From Anaeramoeba flamelloides (Eukaryota; Metamonada; Anaeramoebidae): a stretch of DNA of 64,000 nt. The notes under the pieces are model-generated. The model did no database searches and was not told the DNA's origin. It saw only the letters and a list, made by a program, of their open reading frames with translations. A program made the position numbers and the translations under genes. The stretch spans positions 4,898,001 to 4,962,000 of the forward strand of contig JANTQA010000048.1 of NCBI GenBank assembly GCA_027625915.1, in the 5' to 3' direction. Shown here in pieces: positions 13,406 to 24,597 of the stretch (positions are counted from its first letter, which is position 1; each line of letters opens with the position of its first letter).

Positions 13406-14422
13406 ATGAATATTTTTTCAACATTTCATTTTATTTCTTCAATGACAAATTATTTAACTGAGAAAGAACAAAAAGTGATTCAAAACGGAAAAAAAGATGA
13501 GTTTATAAAAGTCATCACAAAAGAAAACATGAACAAGAAATCAAAGCAAGGAGAATTTACACCTTTAATTTGGCTCTGCTGGAAAAAAAGAGATCTGGAA
13601 TTAATCAGGCACTTGCTTGAACTCGGAGCTAATCCTAATTTGACAACGAGTTCTGGGTGGACACCGTTACATTATTTGTGTGAATTCCCGAATAAAGACA
13701 CCACCATTCTCCAGCTTTTATTGGAAAACGGTGCGAATCCAAATATCCCGAATTCAATGGACTGGACGCCACTCCATTGCGCATGCTCAAGCCAGTCAAG
13801 AAACCCAGACTTTGAGACGATCAAGCTGATGATCTCAAAAGTTGCAAACGTTTCTGTCAAAACAAAGTCTGGGTGGACTGCTTTGCATTTGATCTGCGAG
13901 GCGCATGTGCCCAACTATGAAATCGCGAAAATGCTTATCAAAAATGGGGCCGATGTTAATTCCAAGAACGAGCAGGGGCAGACTGTTGTCCATTTGCTAT
14001 CAGAGCCACGGGACAACTCCACAAACGCAGGGAAGATCTTAAAAATTGTACTCGAAAAAGGTGCAAACCCAAATGTTCTTAACACAAACGGGTTTTCGCC
14101 TTTGCACCTTGTTTGTTTTTCCCAAAAGAAAAAAATTGACTATCAGATCTTGAAGATCTTAACTGACTTTAATGTTGAGATTGATATCCGGAAGGGTTCG
14201 AAAGTTAGTGGGTCGACAGCCCTGCATTTTGTTTGCAATAACCAAAAATTTGATTGGCAAGCTTGCAAAATTTTGATAAAGGCAGGCGCAGACCTTAATC
14301 TAAGAGGTAGAAATGGAAACACAGCTTTGTTTGGTCTATTGACTTCAATTCAAAATACTGACGACCAACTCATCGAATTCTTAATTGAAAATGGTGCTGA
14401 TTTTGAAGTGAAAAATGTTTGA
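13406..14422 (+). CDS. Ankyrin-repeat protein, probably the first exon of a longer gene
   Basis: The 338-codon ORF has an N-terminal helix-rich segment and then about eight ankyrin repeats of ~33-37 residues from about residue 50, each with a GA(D/N)xN turn and a T(P/A)LH-type helix start (for example GANPNLTTSSGWTPLH). Such repeats bind partner proteins; no catalytic domain is seen. Translation could begin at 13406 or at the second Met at 13442. The ORF breaks off inside a repeat after GADFEVKN. The exon at 20951 starts with ENKTPLDATL, the rest of such a repeat, so the TGA at 14420 may lie in an intron with donor GTTTGA at 14417. That donor is atypical for this window and leaves the repeat one residue short. 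GC content is visibly higher than in the surrounding DNA, as expected for coding sequence. Confidence 0.8.
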   Translation: MNIFSTFHFISSMTNYLTEKEQKVIQNGKKDEFIKVITKENMNKKSKQGEFTPLIWLCWKKRDLELIRHLLELGANPNLTTSSGWTPLHYLCEFPNKDTTILQLLLENGANPNIPNSMDWTPLHCACSSQSRNPDFETIKLMISKVANVSVKTKSGWTALHLICEAHVPNYEIAKMLIKNGADVNSKNEQGQTVVHLLSEPRDNSTNAGKILKIVLEKGANPNVLNTNGFSPLHLVCFSQKKKIDYQILKILTDFNVEIDIRKGSKVSGSTALHFVCNNQKFDWQACKILIKAGADLNLRGRNGNTALFGLLTSIQNTDDQLIEFLIENGADFEVKNV

Positions 14423-16555
14423 TTATTTCTTTTTTTTATTTTGTTTTTTGTTTTGTTTTGTTTTTTTTCTATTTTGTTTAGGTGATCATAAATTAAGATG
14501 AAATTCAACCAACCATATTACTCACAGTCAGTTTTTCGTTTCATCAATTCAGCAGAAATTTTTATTTTTTTTGAAAAGGCATCCTTTTCGAACACTTTTC
14601 CCAACAAGCTTATTTGTTCAAAGATTGGTTTGTTTAAAAAAGAAAGAAACAAGTTGTGAAAATTTTTAATTATTGATTTATGTGCACTAAATTAATCATT
14701 CTGGAAAACAATTGTCAAATGGAAAAAAATTGTCAAATCGGTTTTAATTGTAAAAGGACAGTAGTGAAAAGGAAAATTTTTCAATTATTTTTTTTCTTAT
14801 TGTTCTGTGATCAAGCAAGATATATGAAACTGAAATTCCTCAAACCGGATTAATACCAACTATTGTTAAAATCTTAAAGACAATTTTACATGAATATAAA
14901 AAAGTATAGCATCAAAAAGCCCAAATAATTTAACTTTCACTAATGTTGACAATTAAATCTCAAATTTGGGATAATTGAACATGCTTAAATTTTGGTTTTA
15001 TATGATGTTTTGGGTTATATTTTGATTCAAATAATAAATCTAATTTTTGGACTTGAGTCTTTGTTTTTAAAATTAACAAAAAAAGACATTAAAATATAGT
15101 TAAAAATAACATTTACAACTATTTTACAATTAAAATCGATTTGACAATTGTTTTACAGAATGATCGCACCCTTTTTTTACTTGATTTTGAAAACTGTTCT
15201 TTTCCAATCAACAAGTATAAATATTCGTGTCTGAAAAAAGAGAGTTTGTTCGGTTTTTAAGATAACTCGAAACACAAAAATTTCCAGAAATTAGAAATAG
15301 TTGATCAAAAGGTATACAAAACAAATGAAAAGAAATAAATCTCAACGAATTAATTTTTAACTGTGACTGCTTGAAATTATTTTCATTAATTAATAATCGT
15401 AAAATATGTGATTTTACGCATAAATTTGCTTTCACAAATTTAAGTCTAAGGATAACTAGAGTGTAATTTGCACTTTTTTAATAATCAAAATAAAAATAAA
15501 ACAAAACTTTTTATTTCAAGTTCCATTTATTTTTCAAATTATTAGTTGAAAAAATTCAAAACAATCTTCACAATTAGATTAGAAACAGAAATTTTTTTCG
15601 CATTTAATTTTAATCTTTCTTATTGAACTTTTAAGAAATTTTTTTCAATTATTTTAATTTGATAATAATCAGTATATCCATCTTTTCCTCATTATTGAAT
15701 TGGAGAAAAAAAATTCATTTTTTAAACAAGTTCTGGATTTCAATTTGATATTTTAGGGGTTATAAATACTACTTTCTGTAAACAAAATCAGTGATATTTG
15801 CAATTTAAATGGGGTAAATTTTCCTCTTATCTGTTTTCAATTCCAAAATATTCTCAGCATTCAGAACTGTCTGTTAACCCAAAAAAAGTTATATCAAAGC
15901 AAACAATAAAATAGAACATTAAAAAAAAAGGTAAAGAAAAAAAAAAAAAAAACAAACAATTTCAATTTTAGACCTTTGGGCACAATGATAAATAAATAGA
16001 AGATAAAGAGAAAATATTTACATATTAAAAATTCAAATACCAGTCGGATTTTTTTTTTTTTTTTCGCTAAACTAATATGTAATGATATTCACTAATATAG
16101 ACCTTATGATGATTTTTCATTTAAATTCTCATTGGAATTATTGAATTTGATTTCATAAATAAAATAAGAAAAAAAAAAAAGATAAATTATTTGCAATTTA
16201 TCCGCAGATCAAATTATTTCATTCATTTTCCAAAACAGAAAGGAAAAACATTGTTTTTTTTTTTTTAATTAAAATTAATTTCAAGATATTGTCTATGAAT
16301 ATTTTATCTATTTTTTCATAATTTTATTTTAATTTTTCCATATTAATTCATTTATTAACCCCTTTTAATTGATATTCAAGTTTAAATAATCTTATTTTAT
16401 GATCATCCAAGTGATTATTATTATCAACTCATTTCTTTTCAATTCTCAATTTATTTTTATTATTAAATTTCTTTTTTATATATTTATTTATTATTATTAA
16501 TAGAATGTATGAATTATTAATTCCCTTTAATTTTTATCTTTTAAATATAGCTTTG

Positions 16556-16591
<36 letters not shown>

Positions 16592-17404
16592 CATTTTATT
16601 TTACTTTTGATATATTATCTATACTTTATCTAACGAAAATTTTCGATTTCTCATCTTAAAATTTTACTAATTTTGTATTTTATCAATACAAAATCAGTTA
16701 TTCCAGGAATCTGAAAAATATTAAACTTTAGGGATTATTGTAAATAATACATTTAGCTTTGAAATTGTAATTAAATTGGATTTCTAGTAAAAGTTTAAAT
16801 AGTAACAAGATATTGGCTGTTTAATGCTTTATAAAATACATTTTTTTTTTAACTAAAAATACGTGTTTAAAGGACGAGGATCTTTTTTAAAAAAAAAACA
16901 AACAAACAAGAGTTAATAATTGTTTTTAAATTGATTTTATTTTCTTTTAGTTAATTTTTTGGAAAGTATTATAAGGGAGAAAAATAACTATCATAGTGAT
17001 CAAATCAATTTTTAATATGTCTTTTAAACCAAAAAATGTTGTATGAAAATAAAATGATTAATGTAAATGCTGATGTAATCTTACAAACAAATAGTGTTTA
17101 TTTTACATTAATTAATTTAACCTTTTATTCTGTTTATTAAGAAAGTCTCTCTTTGATAAATGGTTCAAAATTGAAGTGAATTCTTATTATTTAAATTCTT
17201 TCAACTAATAGAATTTTCAGTGTTTTTTGAGTTGTGGGGGTATATTATTAAATCTTTAAATTAAAATTTTAATTGAAAAGAAAAAATATTTCATAATAAA
17301 AATTATTTTTATGAATATGAGACAGAAAATATTTATATAATGATCAAGTTATTATTATTTATTCATCAACCGTATTTTAAATTTATAAAAAAAAACTAAA
17401 ATTT
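14423..17404. other. Non-coding stretch, possibly intron
   Basis: A/T-rich sequence without recognisable genes; it has an (AT)n run near 16560-16588 and several poly-A/T tracts. If the ankyrin ORF and the coiled-coil exon form one gene, this is the 5' part of their intron. The 75-codon minus-strand frame near 15208-15435 shows no recognisable motif. Confidence 0.55.
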
Positions 17405-19940
17405 TAAGAAAATACCAAAACAATAAAACAATTATTGGTGGTGATTTTAATTTAAATGAAAATAAAATAAAATTATTTGAAAAATTTAATTTTAAAATAT
17501 TTCTTAATAATAAACCAAGTAGAAAACCAAACAATTTGGATTATTTTTTAACAAATTTTAATAATTTAAAACTCAATAAATCAAAGACTATCAAAAATTT
17601 TATTAGTGATCATAATACAATTATGAATAAATTTGAAATAAACTCAAATTGGGAAATCAATGATATCTATAAAATTAAAGATATTCCAACCTTTCAAGAA
17701 GACTTTCTCCAATTCTTTTCTCGGCAGAATTTTAATTTAAATGAAGAAAATTTTATTTTATTTAAAAAAAAATATAAACAGAAAGAAAGAATAGTATTTG
17801 ATATCAAACAAGATAAATTAAAAATTAATAATTTACTTTATAAATTGTTTGATAAAAATGAAACTTTACATAAAATCAAAAAAATTAATGAATTAAATTA
17901 CTTAAAATTACTTAATCAAATAAATGAAGAATATAATAAAAATAAAAACTTTTGGAAAACATTAAATAAAATAAGAGAAACTTCTACAAAAAATGTTTTT
18001 AAATAATGAAACCATATTCACAGTGTATAACGATTTTGTAAAATCAATTAGTCAAAAAACCTAATACAAATATAATTAATTATATTAAAAAATTTAAAAT
18101 TAATAAAAATTCATTAAATCCAATTGACATAAAGGAAATTTTTGATCAAGATAAAATTAAAGAAATAATCAAATTTCAAAAAAATAAATCAGTTAAAGAA
18201 TTTGACAAAATAAATCATTATAAGTTTATAAAAAAACCAACCAATTCAATATTTATTAAATTATAATTATTTTATTAAAACAGTTCAAAATATTTTTTTA
18301 AATTGGATAACAGACGAAACTGAAAAAAGTATAAATTTTATTAAAAAAAGAAATTTATTATTTATTCATAAATCGGGGGATGAAGGCGAACCATTAAATT
18401 ATCGACCTATCTCTATAAATCAATCTCTTCCAAGATTTTTTTTAAAATTAATATACATTGGAATTCAAGACTCATGGGACTTGATTTCAAAAAAAACAAT
18501 TTGGATTTAAAAAATATTTTGGAACAAGAATTGCTGTTTTAAATTTATTAAGAAAAATATAAAAAATAAAAAATAAAAATAAAAATACAGAATACTTTGT
18601 AGTTACTATAGACATACAAAAATGTTTTGACTCTATACAACACTCGTTAATATATCAATCTATTAAAAAATTTATCAAAAATGAAATAATTAAAAATTGG
18701 CTCTTGAGATATTACAAAAAAGAAGGAATTGGAGTTTATCAAGGAGATCCCTTATCACCAATTCTCTTCGCATTTATATCTCATTTCCTACTAGAAAAGT
18801 TAAAAACTTTAGCTGTTCATGTTCAAATGTATGCAGATGATCTTATTCTTATTATGAAAGGGCCATTAATCTCTCTAAAAATTAATTTAGAAAGGATTTT
18901 CGAAATAATAAAAAGATTCGGGATGAACCCACATAATAAAAAAACCAAATATAAAAAAGAATTAAAAGATATTTTTTATCTTGGGATTTGGTTAGAAAAA
19001 AACACACATCTTGAATATAATTTCAAAAAAGTAGAAAAGTCCTTGGAAACACTTAATCGATTGTTTCAACAAAATAAACTCAACAATGGAGTCAAAATAA
19101 CTTCTTTCAAAGCTCTCATTTTAAGTCAACTTTATTATGGTCTTGAAATATTTGACTTGAAACAAAATGATTTTGAAAGAATTGATAGATTTATCAATAA
19201 ATCAGTCACAAATTTCTTGCAAATTAATATCCATTCACCTCGATTAATTTATAAAACTGAAGCAAAAATTGATCTCGCTAGATTAAAAGTATACCGAAGA
19301 AAATATAAATTGATAGAAAAATTAGATTTCTTAAATTTAAAAAAATTAAAAACAATACTAAATTTTCGAAAATTGGAAAATGAAAATATTAATTGGCACA
19401 CTAAGGGATTAAAATTATTAGATTTAGAATTAAAAGTTTTTCGATTAACCGAATTGGAAAATTCACCTAGTTGGAAAGTTCAACAATATCTAAAAATTAT
19501 AAAACAACAAAATTACAATTCCAAACAACAAAAATATTTAAACTGGAAAGCTTCAAAAAACAATTCTAAAATTTCGAAATTTTACTAATTGTTTAAATAG
19601 GTACTCTTATGTAACAAGTAAAAATAAAAATAAAAATTGTGATTTATGTAAAGAAAAGTTAAATATTGATATCATTGAAGATTTCGATCATTTTTTTATG
19701 GGACTGTCCGGCCTATAAAATAAATCGAAAAATCTGGATATCTGAATTTTTTGAAAAAAATAAAAAAATTAATAATATCAGAGATATTATTAATAAAAAG
19801 AATTCATCATATATATTATCATTAGTAAGTGATAATAAAATTTGTGATTCTTTAACAAAATTTCTAAAAAAAGTTTAGAAATTAGGGCACACAGGAGAAA
19901 AGCAATTTTCTCTCTTCAAAAATAAAAAAAAAAAAAAAAA
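17405..19940 (+). mobile_element. 5'-truncated LINE (APE-type non-LTR retrotransposon), inactive
   Basis: The copy starts within the apurinic-type endonuclease, whose C-terminal half shows IIGGDFN and SDHNTI motifs (about 17440-17620). The reverse transcriptase follows: KSGD...NYRPISI near 18375-18420, TIDIQKCFDSIQHS near 18610, GVYQGDPLSP near 18733 and the YADD catalytic motif near 18832. The end carries a CCHC-like zinc motif beginning CDLC near 19640, then a poly(A) tract at about 19923-19940. The RT frame is open from about 18590 to 19587, but frameshifts and stops upstream of it (between 18006 and about 18590) and near 19690 inactivate the copy. CTAAAATTT preceded by As occurs at 17396-17404 and again at 19941-19949, a likely target-site duplication. 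It lies in the probable intron of the ankyrin/coiled-coil gene. Confidence 0.9.
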
Positions 19941-19949
19941 CTAAAATTT

Positions 19950-20950
19950 AATTTAAAGATTTAATAATATGTCCCTACAACTCAAAAAAAATTGAAAATT
20001 TTATGTTTATTATCAATCATTCAAAATAAAATTTTCAGATCAGATGAAATTTATTCGATAATTCGAAAACAGAACGGAAAGCAAAACACACACAAAAAAA
20101 AAATTAATGATTTGTTAATCTAAACTAAATTCCAAAATTTTGTCACCAGTTAAAACAGTTGAAAGAATAATAATAATACACTTTACATCCAATTTGGAAA
20201 CAATTTTGAATTTTACAAATATTTTTATCATCTTTTTATCTTTTCTCTGTTTTTTTCATTTCCTTTTTTTCCAGTTAAAGTTATCTGTTTGCTTGATGGG
20301 TAATTTTTTTTTTTTCAATGGTTGATAGAAGGTCAAAGCTTGGGTTTAGTTCAATAGAATAATCAGATACAATTAGTTGACGGTATCTAGCCATGTGATT
20401 GATAAATAATTGTTGGTGAAATTTTAACAAATTTAGCAATACAATTTTTTATTCAGCCCGTTTCATCATTTTGGACATATCAATTTTATTTTTTTGGTTT
20501 TATATTTTTTTCTTTGATTTTGATGAAAATGATTACTTTTAAAAACATTAATACTCGGTAACTTAAATGTTGTTTTATATACTTGAAAAATATCAGATAA
20601 AACTGAGAACAGAAACTTTCATATCTTTTTTATTAAAGTAATACCACCTAGATAAACAAATTGGATTAATATAAAGACTGGATAAACGATTAATAACAAT
20701 TTTCGATAATTTTCGATGGTTAAATTAGAATTAAGTTTAATAAAATTATTTTAAAATAAATGTGCCATTTTTTAGAAATGGCTTTTTACTAAATAAACAA
20801 ATTATTTATTTTAAGGATTTTTTTCAAATTTAAAAGTCAAAATTCACTTATTATTTAAATATTTTAATTTGAATAATTCTAAAATATTGATAAATTATAC
20901 TAATGTAATTATCTAAAAAAATAATAATTAATAAAATTAAATAACAATAG
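19950..20950. other. Non-coding stretch before the coiled-coil exon
   Basis: A/T-rich; no gene is recognised. It ends in a plausible splice acceptor, ATAACAATAG at 20941-20950. Confidence 0.5.
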
Positions 20951-22764
20951 GAAAATAAAACACCACTTGATGCTACACTTAAAAGAAATAAAAAATTTAT
21001 TCTCAGATTAATAAAAAGTTATTCGCTATCAGCAATACAAAAATTAAGAAAAGAAAAATTAAATTATAAAAGTGAATTAAAAAAAAAAAAAATTGATAAA
21101 TTAAAAATACAAAACAAATTAGAAAAAATGAAACATACAAATGAAGAATTAACTGAAAAAATAAATATTCTTGAAAAGAAAAAGTTAATTCTAAATTAAA
21201 TGACAAAAATACTATAAAGGAAAAAAATGAAACAATAAATATTAAATCTACCAAGAAAAATATTCAAAAAGAAGTAACAGAAGAAGAAACACAAGAAGAA
21301 ACAAAAGAAGAAAAGGTAATTGTTGAACAAAAACAAACAGAAACAGAAGAAAATTTTCAAAAAGAAAATGAAAAGAAAAACAAAAAAGAAACCCAAATAG
21401 AAACCCAAATAGAAACCCAAAAAGAAAGAGAAAAGGAAAAGGAAAATGTTAATGAAGAAGTAAAAGAATTAGTAAAAATAAAAGACAAATTAGATCAAAA
21501 ATATAAAAAACTTGTTGATGAATTAAAAGAAAAAAATATGATTATTGATGATTTAGACAATTCAAAAAATGAATTAAATGATGAGATTGATAATTTAAAA
21601 AATGAAATTGATGGATTATTGGATCAGTTAGATAAAAAAGATCTAGAACTAGATGAACTCGACAAAGTAGTTGAATCTAATAATTATAAAAATGAAAGAA
21701 ATAAAAAAAGATTAGATCAATATAATCAAAAAATTAAAGAATTAACTGACAAAATTCAGAAGGAGGAAGAAAAAAATTTTGGATATTTCGAAGAAATTTC
21801 GATTTTAAATGAGAAAATTGGGAAATTGGAAAAGATCAGAGATGAAAAAGGCGAATTATTGTCTGAATTAGAAAAAAAAATCCACAATGAGGAAAATAAT
21901 TTAAAAATAAAGGATCAAGAAAATAAAGATTTAATATTAGAAATTGAACAACAGAAAATTAATATTGAGGAATTGAATGGTACGATCATGATGTATTCGA
22001 ATGAAAAGGAAGAATTAAATAACAAAATAAATGTGTTAATTAATAAAGATAAAAGGGAAAGTGAAAATATGTTAAAGGAATCAGAAAATATTTCAATAAA
22101 TTTAAACAAAATAAAATTAATCAATGAGCAATTAAATATTGAAAAAAATGAATTAAATGAAAGATTTAAATTGCAACTAAAAAATAATACTGAATTGAAA
22201 AAGGACAGTAAAAAGATCAATCTTCAAAATGAAGAGTTGGAAAATGCAATTGAAAAACTTAAAATACAATTAAACGAAAATGAAATAAATTATAAAAAAC
22301 AAATAAATAAAACGCAATTGGAAGTATTAGAAAAGGACAACAGACTTATTTTACTTTCAAATAAAAATCAGAAGTATAGTTTATTGCTTAAAAAATATCA
22401 AGATATGACAAAAAATCAGCAAAATGAAACTCATGAATTAAAAACAACTTTAAAACTGAAATATAAAAAGAAAATACAAGATCTAAAAATTAAAGAAAAG
22501 GAAAATTTGATTTTGATCCAAAATTTGACTGTCAAACTAATGGATTTAATGAAAATTATTCAAAATAATCATTACCATGTCATTGTTTTAAACAAAAAAA
22601 AATTGCAAAAAAAAATAACTAATCAAGAATTATTGATTAACAAAATGAAAATGAAAAAAAATAAAATGAAAAAAACTCAGTCATCATTATCAGATAAAAT
22701 TAAAAATCTTGAAAAAAATAATCTCAAATTGCAGTTAGATCTTTCTGTTTTAAAAAATAATTAA
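20951..22764 (+). CDS. Ankyrin-end plus long coiled-coil protein, 3' exon
   Basis: From the acceptor at 20950 the frame reads ENKTPLDATLKRNKKFILR, the second half of an ankyrin repeat. A Lys/Glu/Leu/Asn-rich coiled coil of roughly 580 residues follows and ends in TAA at 22764. A TQIE repeat (three units) lies near 21393-21420. Heptad-like Leu/Ile spacing runs through the 408 codons after the Met at 21538. Between the first part and the rest the frame slips by one base at an A-run (21179-21183); one more A would join them. This may be a sequencing or assembly slip or a real lesion. The coiled coil suggests a scaffold or oligomerising protein, with no specific function recognised. It is probably the downstream exon of the ankyrin ORF at 13406. 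Confidence 0.7.
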
Positions 22765-24597
22765 ATAAACAAATCCGAAATACAATTATAAGATTAGATA
22801 TAAATTTTAATTTTGTACAAGTATAGTTATAATTAATCAAAACTTTAACATTTCAAAAAAGTGAATAAAAGTTTTTTTTTCAGCTATTCTAATTTTAATT
22901 ACTATTTGTATTCAAAAAAAATTATTTTTTTAAACTTAAAAATGTTATACACGTTTTTGAAATTACTTTATTATTATTAAAAAAAAAAAAAAAAATACAT
23001 TTTTAATTCCATTTAATAAAACTTTATTTTTTATTTTATTGTTTTTATTATTATTCATTTGATTTTAATCTTTTTGATTTATTTATTTTCAAGTTAATTA
23101 TTTAACAAATCAAAAAAAAAATAAATAAATAATAATAAAATTATTTTAAAAAAACTTTAAACTCTGTTTCACTTAAAATTTTGTTAATTTTTTTGTTGTT
23201 GTTAAGGGACTAGTAACTATGATTTATTTATTTTTCCCAAAGGTAATAGAGTAATTAAGTACATAAGGATACAATTAAACACGATATGCAACTTCATTTG
23301 TCAACTTTAGAGAAATGAATAATCATTTTTAAAAGATTTCCTTTTTGCAATGAAATTTTCAGTCAAAAGATCCAGATCCTTTTTTTTTGTATTTTTTTGA
23401 ATCAAATTAGAAAAATAAAAATTTGCAAAAAAAACTTTAGTTTTGAAGAAATATCACTTTTAGTAATTTCAGAGAGTCTTTATGAACAATTAACGCTGTG
23501 AATTTGAATCTTATTTTAAAAATACAATAGAAATAAATCAAATATTGTATCCTTGAAGATCTAAAAAATTGAAACATTTATTCTATTCTCAAATATTTAT
23601 TAAATTTCTTGAAATTTAAAAGACTTTTCAATATACTTTTTCAAATATCAAGAGTATAAACAAGGAACTATTTGTATTAAAATCAGTTATTTGATAATAT
23701 CTATTTTTTTTTTGATTATTAGAAATATTCATTTGGATTGTTTTATTTTTTGCAAAATCTTTAGAAAATTGGGAAATAATTGTAAAGTATATTTGATAAA
23801 TTTAATCATTGGGTTGTTCATGAATTATTGAAATAATTAAGGATTTGTAATTAATTATTGATTATAAATAATCAAATTAAAAAGGATTACTCTAGATTAT
23901 AAGTTGAATTTTCTAGGTTTTAAAAAAGTATTTCGGGAGAATTTTGAATTCGATTGTTTGGTTCTTTTTCTCAGATTTTTTTATTCAGTCCCGAGAAAAA
24001 CTAGATTTGGTCTGTTCTTTGTATAAAAAAATTATATTTTTTACAAGTTTAAAATAATTATTGTATTTTTTTTGAGATTAAGTAGGTTTTTTAAACTTAA
24101 ATATTATGGAACTTAATGGTTTTATTTTTAAAGTGTATTTTTGTACACTTCCTTTACAGGCAATAAGATTTCAATCTTGTTTGAAAGAAAATATTTTTTT
24201 TCTAATAATTAAGAAAATAAGTTGGATTTTGAACTTTTCAAAAATGAGAAAAAATCGTATCAAACTTTTTAAAATCAATAATTCGTTTCTGAAAATAGCT
24301 TCTCAAGTAAGTTTGGTTCTTTTCGTAAAGAGAATTTAACTTTGCTTTTGAAATTTCAAGATGAACTATCAATCCTTTAAATTTTCAAACCATTTTTTAC
24401 AAGAATATTTTTTGTTAATTGGAAAAGTCTTATTTAATTAAAATTATTTCTACTAAAATGAGCGAAAGAGTTGAGTAAAAATATTCTCTGTAAAACAAAT
24501 CACTTCTTTTGTACTTCAAGAATTTACTGTTTTCTGAAAAATTGTAATTGGAAAATATCATTTTTTTTCTTTTCAATTTTTTTTGAAATCTCCACAA
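22765..24597. other. Intergenic region
   Basis: A/T-rich sequence between the coiled-coil stop and the next ankyrin gene. Only poly-A/T tracts and chance open frames are seen, for example a 77-codon frame at 24106 with no motif. Confidence 0.55.
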
